Shown here piece by piece: positions 11,141 to 64,000 of a stretch of DNA of 64,000 nt. Every line of letters begins with the position of its first letter. The stretch's first letter is position 1. This DNA comes from Atherinomorus stipes (lineage: Eukaryota; Chordata; Actinopteri; Atheriniformes; Atherinidae), in NCBI GenBank assembly GCA_023101725.1, contig JALJCO010003968.1:992001-1056000 (forward strand), given 5' to 3'. The position numbers and the translations under genes are program-made. The notes beneath the pieces are model-generated. The model did no database searches. It was given only the letters and a program-made list of their open reading frames with translations, and was not told where the DNA came from.

Positions 11141-12734
11141 TATGTTTTTCTATCCTGCATACACTCTCAGCATGTCTCACTCTGGAGTATGTAAAATTAC
11201 ACTGCCTGCACGTGGTGCTGACATGACATAAACCTGAAAACAAATGGGTGTAAAAAGCTGTTCTTACAAAGCTGCCCCTGTCTTATCTAAAACACAGGTG
11301 CCTTGTAGCAGCCAGTGTATCAGCCTCAGCTTACAACTCTTAATGATCCCACACTGGCTCTGAAGTCAGCTTTAATGGGTAGAGGTGTGATAACACCCAT
11401 GTGAAGATTCCCATCTGACATTTAGACTGAGCTTCATTTTAGCTCCATCGCTCAGGCTGCTGTTATAGATGGTTTCTGTTTAATGGGAACAATTACTGAG
11501 GCTGTGGACGAGTGATGAGAAACAGATGATTTGGAAAAGAGGAACTACAGGCATAACTATGGTTCTGAATCTTTCCTATGCTACAAAGAAAATGCATTAC
11601 ACATTAAAATGTCCAACAGTCAGACTGGAGGAGAAGAGTCTCTGTGCCCAAAGCTGCAGCAAACAGGCCCATCCTCTGCTTTGTATTTTGTTTGCCACTT
11701 CAAGAGCTTTGCATCACACACCAATCTCCGTCACTTCAGCAGCCATCAACACCCTCAGACTTATGCTCAGTCCTGCTCTCAGTCTGAATTAACACCGAGG
11801 CCTCTCTCTAACCGCCCTGGGATGTTCGGCGGCGCACAATCAAATTGAACGGTGACAATCACTAATGGATGATTCGCTGCAGCCAGACAGTGTAATGTAG
11901 CACTCAATGAAAGGAAACATGCTCATCAATTTCACACTGTGGCTAACACAATATTGCTGTGGGTTATTGTTGTGGGACATTTTTCATTCAAGGTGCGACC
12001 CAGGCTGGGAAAAATCTTCTTTGTTGATAGTGTGTGTGTTGATTTCCTGGAGAGGGGATAATTAATTTGTTGCACAGTGGGAGAGCCAAGGAACCAGCCC
12101 ATTAGAATCACTCCAGGCTCCTTTATGCTTTTTATTGTCCTCCCGCTCGGCCCCATTGTATTGAGCAAATGACTGCAGTGAAACTTTGAGGATGCTAAGC
12201 AACACTTAATAAGAGGTGAAGCAGAAAAAAAAAAAAAAATCTGACAAAGTGTCAAAGCCAGACATGCAGAGAGCTTAGGTAAAGTTATAATGTATGCCGT
12301 CTGACTAGTAATAGTTCTCAACTGTGGCCACAGCAGCAAAAATAAACTGTTTATGTTGCTATGAATGATTTCAACGTCCAGCCACACTGCATTGATGTTG
12401 GTGTTTCTGCTTTATTCCGCAACCATGGTTACTTCTGCAAATGGAAAAACACAACAACAACCTACTGAATAATCACTTCACTTGTAATGAACGAGCTGTC
12501 AAGCTTCTTTAGAAACAGAAAATACTCCAGTTACAGTTTAACATTTCACTTTTTTTTCCTACTTAAGTCACACTTTAAGTAGCTGAAAGACAGAAAAAAA
12601 AAAGATCATGCAAATATGTTCACAATTATATTCACAGATTAATTATTGGAGCTTGAAGAAATTCAAGTTAAATAAATATCAATCACAAAAATAAATAAAT
12701 AGATAATACAAAATAAAAAAAATCTGACAATTTC

Positions 12735-12750
<16 letters not shown>
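11141..12750. other. spacer between the converging genes
   Basis: About 1.6 kb between the last sorcs3 poly(A) signal and the first sorcs1 one. I see no gene, tRNA or clear transposon. Stretches around 11320-11530 and 11990-12210 look less random and less AT-rich than their surroundings and could be conserved non-coding sequence, but this cannot be shown from one sequence. Confidence 0.5.
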
Positions 12751-58697
<45,947 letters not shown>

Positions 58698-59110
58698 CTA
58701 CAAAATAGATCAAATACAATATTTACTTTACAGGAGTATTTCATGAGTGCTGAGCAGCAGCTGGAAAGCCATTTAGGCATCGACCTTATATGCCCTGATA
58801 CAGTACATGCTCCTTTATTTCCCTTTAAGCCTTATCGGCCTTTGGATAGGCTGAAAAATTTTAATCAACTTCTGAAGGAATGAATACAGTAAAAGGACTT
58901 TTTTTTTTTTTTTTAAATGCTGAAAGACCCTAGATTGTTCAGACTACAATGTTCACAAAGTAAGACCAAGAGGGAACTTTAGCGCAAACTTTGATATTAA
59001 ACAAAGATTTTGTTACTGGAGATGATTAATGGTATCTAATTGCATGGAATCAGTGTTGGTGTTATCCGCTATGAAAAGCAGTGAAAACACAAGGGAAGGA
59101 CATCAATTTC

Positions 59111-59727
59111 AAAGGTTGAATATGGAACATTTTTATTGAAAGCTAAATTTTTTAAATAATAATAATAATACCTCCATAAGTATTTGGGGGTGCCTATAAG
59201 AAATAAATTTTAACGGGTTTGACAATGGCATTATTTTTACATCTACAGGCCAATACAGGCCGCCATTGCAGGTTGCCAAATACAATGTCTGTGTGGCAAT
59301 GGTATGTTGGGCACAGTTAGACTGGCACAGGGGGAAACAAGTTGGCAAGTGAAGCTGCTTCAGAGCCCCGGAGTTATTGTTAGCCATCTCAGAAGAGGAG
59401 TGACCTGAGAAGAGCAAAAACTGGAGTAAACTTAAGTGAAAACTACACTAGATGGACCCACATAGACGTTTTCCAAGGCATCAAAATGCGGAAATGGCGA
59501 CTTTCCTCTTGGATTGGTAAGCTAACTTGTTTGCTAATGTGGCTAATGTTAGCTGTCAGTTATAAACTCCTCTGCGTTACTTGTTGGACATGTTGCAGGC
59601 TGCTGGTCACTAAAGTATCGGCAGCGAGCCTGGCAACCAAACAGCTGCAGTTGTTTTTCTGCCGTTGCAACTACAATCCAGACACACCTGATGTCACTGT
59701 TCTGTCCGTGTTCCATATTCAACCTTT
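59111..59727. mobile_element. 617-bp inverted-repeat element (MITE-like)
   Basis: The 18-bp end aaaggttgaatatggaac (59111-59128) is matched exactly in reverse complement at 59710-59727, and similarity continues a few bases outward with one indel. No transposase; the inner open frames are not recognised. Superfamily not assigned. Confidence 0.75.
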
Positions 59728-62009
59728 AAATGTTTCCTCTGTTTCATTTTAATATTCTTAGTTACAGTAACAAATATAACATCTTTGACACTGAGAACAC
59801 ACTGTGGTCCATTGATGGCCCTTGACTCCATCCAGGAACATACACATGAACCTAATTATTGTAAAGCAATTCTTCATTTACTTTCTTTTAGGGTGTTTTA
59901 AAACATGGCCAGGACTTCAGGGGTAAACTGTAATAGCTTCTCACTCCACTGACCCACTGCTGAAAGGCCTTGTGGAAATTCCTTCATCTATGTATGTAAT
60001 AATCTTGGCCCAGCTGACAAGAAGAAAAAGTCACTACTAATGAGATAAATGAATAAATATATCACAATTGTCTGTGGTTTCAAATTGACATGAAAAACTT
60101 TCAATTTCAATTTCATCACATTGACAGCTCACTGTGGACATTTCCAGTGAAAACATCAAGTCAAAGCCAGAATGTTTGTTCATATGTCTGATTACTGATG
60201 TATGATTTATGCTTGCATGCTTTTAATTTCAAATTTCCTTCATCATCAGAGGAATCTGAGAAACCAGTTTAACTTATCTGAGTAAAAAATAACATCTTCA
60301 TCTTTCCAACTGAATGCAGTTCAGGAATAAAACTGAAACCATAGTGGTCATTTGCTGAAAAGCAGCTGCTTCATCCTTTACACAAATGAAGTATTGAAGC
60401 AGGGGCCTCCCTCCATGCAGTCATAAAACCTGCACATCATGCAGCTCTCCAGGGAAGCCTTCTTAGGCATCCTGTGCAGCTTTTCAGAGCTATGGTACAC
60501 CCTAATTATCAAGTGTTATGAGTGTTTGGGGTGACATTCCCTATAACAAGAAAGAGTTCCATCATGTAAACAAGGATTTTTTTTTTTTTTTATCTTCATC
60601 ATTAAACCCTGGCATGCAAATATCCAAAACAAGGAAGTTTTCCAAGTATAGACTCAAATTAAACAGGTCAAACTTGCGATTTTGTTTTAGATCAAAGCAT
60701 AGTATCTAAAACCGACTGCTGAGTTGCTCACATACGCCAAGAAGATAACAGGATGTTAACCTAAAATGAAAACAATAATAAGATGCACTAAACAAGGAAT
60801 TAAAACCAGAGTTGTACCACCACCAAACACAAACAGTAATCATTTTCACATTACAAACATTTTCTAATTACCCCTACATTAAAACTTTCTTACTTTTTTG
60901 TGTATCAGCATGCAAACTAAGTTTGCCTCAGTTTTATCAATAAGTCATCTTCAAGTTAAATATGCAGACCTTCCCAGAGTCTGGAGGCAACATCAACTCA
61001 AATACATTCTTCTCATACCAAAAAAGTTTTATTTATTTATTCACAAAAAAACTTTTCCAAACAGGTGGTATTAGAATAGTAAGAATTAATTTAGATGTCT
61101 GTTTCTCTATGTTTTAAGATGAAAAAAGATTTCCCTGCTCATGTTTGTGTCTCTATTCAAGAGAATATCTAATCATGTACCACATCATAGCACACTCTCT
61201 TAAAAATTTACAGCTGAGCTGCCTGAGAAACCTTGCCCTTACCTTGTGTTGAATGTATAAAATTCTCTATAAGAGACCTCCTTTGGTGGAAATCTGCTAC
61301 AGCTTTGATACAAAGTGTCCATGCTGGCCATCAGAGATTTATAGACTACCAATAAAATGCCCTTTATACCATCTAAAAGTTATACTCACACAGACACAGT
61401 CATTCCAAATAAAACAACTTGCAGCAGCCTGGAAATCACTACAAATTACACAGTGGCCCATTTTTCAGTGATGCAATTAACTTTATGCATTTACTTGGGA
61501 AGAATCCAGCATTACAGTGAGATGCAAAGTGCCTAAAACCAGCTTGTCATCTGGTAAAATTTCCCTGTTCTCTGGCAGATGCTTCATGGTTGCAGTCAAC
61601 ACATCAATACAGTCATACAATATTCACTTTGTAGCTGTGTCAGACAGGTGTTTGAAGCTCAGCATGTCACGCAAGCCATCAAACTCTTATTTCAAATCAC
61701 TGCATGAGGGCTCCTCTTATAATGATTAGATTACAGATATAATAGCAACCTATACCCAGTATTCGTATAATGCTGCCATATGTTTTAGCATATTGCTCAT
61801 TTTGGATTTCATAGCTGCCATGAGAAAACCCATTTCTAAAAATTATGGAATGCTGTTTTGATTGTTCCAATAAAAAGTAAATGCACTTACTTGCATTATA
61901 TCAAAAAGCAATATTCTATTCACAATGCAAGTCCAAAAAGAGGCATGTCATGATTACAGGATAAATATGAACTTATTTTGAACTTGATGGCTGCATAAAA
62001 GAAAAATTA

Positions 62010-63515
62010 TTCAGGGGCAACAAAAAGCTGGAAAATTAAGAGTTAATGGATGACTAATGTGTGAAAAAAGCACCTTGGAAAGGCAAAGTCTCACAGTGAA
62101 AGATGCAAATAACTGTCAACAAATTGTGGCACAATTTTCTAATAATGTATTAAATCAAATCATGCAAAGACGGCTTATTCTGTCATCTATAAATCATATC
62201 ATCTAGAGATTTTAAGAATCTGGAGGCACCTCTTTGTGGAGGAGACATGGTCAAAAATCAATATTTAATCTTAGTGCTCTGAAAGACTTCCAGAAATCAT
62301 TTCCTGTGAAAAAGTTCACTGTGGCATCCATGCAGGTCAAAGCTCTGTCATGCATAAGAAGCCATATGTGAACATGATACAGAAACGCAGCTGTTTTCTC
62401 TTGGCCATAGTTCATCTGAAATGGACTGAGGCAAACTGGAACACTGTTTTGTGGCCAGATATATCCAAATTTAAAATTATTTTCAGAAACCAGACCAAAG
62501 AGAAGGGGGACAATGTGAGTTGTTATCAGCATTCAGTCCAAAATCCTGTGTATCTGATGGTATGGAGGTCCTATAATGCCTATGGAACTGACTATCTGTG
62601 TGTCTGGAAAGCCACCATAAATGCAAAGGTACACCATATGGTTTTAAAGCAACAGATGCTCTCATTCAGACCATGCCTTTTTCCAGGGAAGTTCTCGCAT
62701 ATTTTGTGAAGACAATGTTACATAATTTGCATACTGTCTTTTACAGATCTGGGCATGAAAAAGTTCTGCCTTTTTCTGCCAGAAGTGGTGCAGTAATAGT
62801 GCACTATTACTGCACTATCACTGGCTGAACAACTTGTCCCGCGAATATGTCATCACGCACGGTGTCCAAACTTGGTGTGTGGAAACGTCCTTGTTCCGGG
62901 CATTCATTTATGCTCTGAAATCGTTTCCCCTGGGCACACAGGCGTGTCTCTCTCTGTGCGATTGAATTAGCAGACAAGTCGCTGGTAAGTGGCTGGTAAG
63001 TGGCTGGCAGTCAGCAGAAAGGGGAACTTTTTCATTCCCGCATCTGTACAAAAGCATGGCTTTGCAGTAGAGGTGTGGATGCTAGGTCTGGCTGCAGTCC
63101 AGACCAGTTTAGCAAAACATTTGTGGAGAAATATAAAATGCAACAAAGATGGCCCAGTATTATTAGGTTGCTTGAATCTTATATCAGACAGCAACAAGAC
63201 AGCATCCCCCCTCTAAAGGTCGAGCAATTCAGTTCTTAGACATTTAAAGATTGTTGTAAAAATAAAAGAGAGGATGCCATACAATAGCAGACATACCAAG
63301 TGCCCCAACGTTTTCTAAGACATTTTGCTCCCATTAAATTCTCAATGACTTGATAGCTTTTTAATTAAATAAAATTTCTGACATTTAGCATTTCATGTGC
63401 TCTCTATATTCTATGGTGAGTAAAACATTGGTTTAAGAAACTTCAAACTGCATTCCGTCTTTACATTTCCAACAGTGCCTCAACCTACGTGGAATGGGGG
63501 TTGTTGTGCAGAGCA
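62010..63515 (+). mobile_element. Tc1-like remnant H, interrupted
   Basis: + strand frames read KKPYVNMIQKR, HLKWTEANWNTVLWPDISKF, CYQHSVQNPVYLMVW and later CSPDQFSKTF, all recognisable as a teleost Tc1 transposase with LWSDESKF decayed to LWPDISKF. The right end has ggaatgggggttgttgt, the decayed terminal phrase of this family. About 300 bp (roughly 62710-62997) is foreign to the transposase. Confidence 0.78.
62788..62815. repeat. perfect 28-bp palindrome
   Basis: The half-site gtgcagtaatagtg is followed directly by its exact reverse complement, with no spacer. It lies in the stretch that interrupts Tc1 remnant H. Confidence 0.93.
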
Positions 63516-64000
63516 CATTAGACTGCAGTAAGGTCAACACATCTCCAAACTGGATTACCTGAAATCCAAGAGCAAGCAAATTGATTTTTCAGTTCTAATC
63601 CTTTGTAAATCTTAAACTTTGGAAGTAAATGGACTGGGATGAATTCGATCATTATGTCCAAATGAATGGGAGTGTAATAGTGACTTGCAGGGCTTAGGGT
63701 GAGGAGATTACTTGTGTGAAATAATGTGTTGTCGAGAGGAATGAAGACAGCAGAAAGAAATTCTGTCACTGAAAGAAGAAACACACGAGTGCACATTACA
63801 ATTCAATCCCACTCTCACCAATCCGTTGATCCAGCCTTATCAGCTGTTGGAATTAAGTTGCCTCATCAATAAAACTGTCATCACATTTAGAAACAGCAAT
63901 TAAACAGATGGATGATTTCATAAAAGCATTTGTTACACGGGTTACTGAGGGGAATGCTGATACTAAAAGCAAATATTATAGATCAAAACTGTCAGAGGCT

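Larger units (their letters stand above)
58698..64000 (-). other. sorcs1 intron 1 (partial)
   Basis: Sequence upstream of exon 2 to the window edge. It contains an inverted-repeat element at 59111-59727 and a decayed Tc1-like element at 62.0-63.5 kb. No exon 1 or promoter is visible, so intron 1 exceeds 5.3 kb. Confidence 0.7.

Overview
The window is a stretch of teleost fish nuclear DNA. It has vertebrate genes split into many small GT/AG-bounded exons, AT-rich introns with long dinucleotide and tetranucleotide microsatellites, and many decayed Tc1/mariner, hAT, ISL2EU-like and LINE copies of the kinds common in ray-finned fish. There are no bacterial genes, CRISPR arrays or operons.

Two genes are present, and they converge. 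On the + strand, 4.8 to about 11.1 kb, are the last four coding exons of a SorCS-family VPS10-domain receptor. Its tail starts KIPWI and ends in NCTNV, the PDZ-ligand type ending of SORCS3, so I call it sorcs3. On the - strand, from 58.7 kb down to 14.3 kb, are 26 coding exons (3,036 nt, 1,011 residues) of a second SorCS receptor. Its sequence is closest to SORCS1 (for example LLTDPEVESSLLIS and NIMIDLYEV). Only exon 1 (signal peptide, propeptide, start codon) is missing; it lies beyond 64 kb. The reading frame stays open across all 26 exons. The protein contains most of a VPS10 beta-propeller with Asp-boxes, all ten cysteines of the 10CC module, PKD-type domains, a membrane-proximal domain, one transmembrane helix and a short cytoplasmic tail. 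The two stop codons are only 4.7 kb apart. From memory, human SORCS3 and SORCS1 have the same convergent order on chromosome 10 but lie more than 1 Mb apart.

Layout: 1-4.8 kb is intron of sorcs3 with a decayed Tc1-like element. 4.8-9.6 kb holds the sorcs3 tail exons. 9.6-14.3 kb holds the two facing 3' UTRs and a 1.6 kb spacer. 14.3-58.7 kb is sorcs1. 58.7-64 kb is part of sorcs1 intron 1. Introns carry the mobile elements. The best preserved are a hAT-like element at 40.26-41.51 kb with an exact 8-bp target duplication and another transposon nested in it, and a 2.07-kb ISL2EU-like element at 42.38-44.45 kb flanked by AT.

SorCS receptors are type I membrane proteins, mostly neuronal, that sort cargo between the Golgi, endosomes and the surface. 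All gene calls rest on reading splice sites and recalled family sequence. No database search was run. The names sorcs1 and sorcs3 (rather than an a/b duplicate) are the least certain part of the gene calls; the family assignment is secure.
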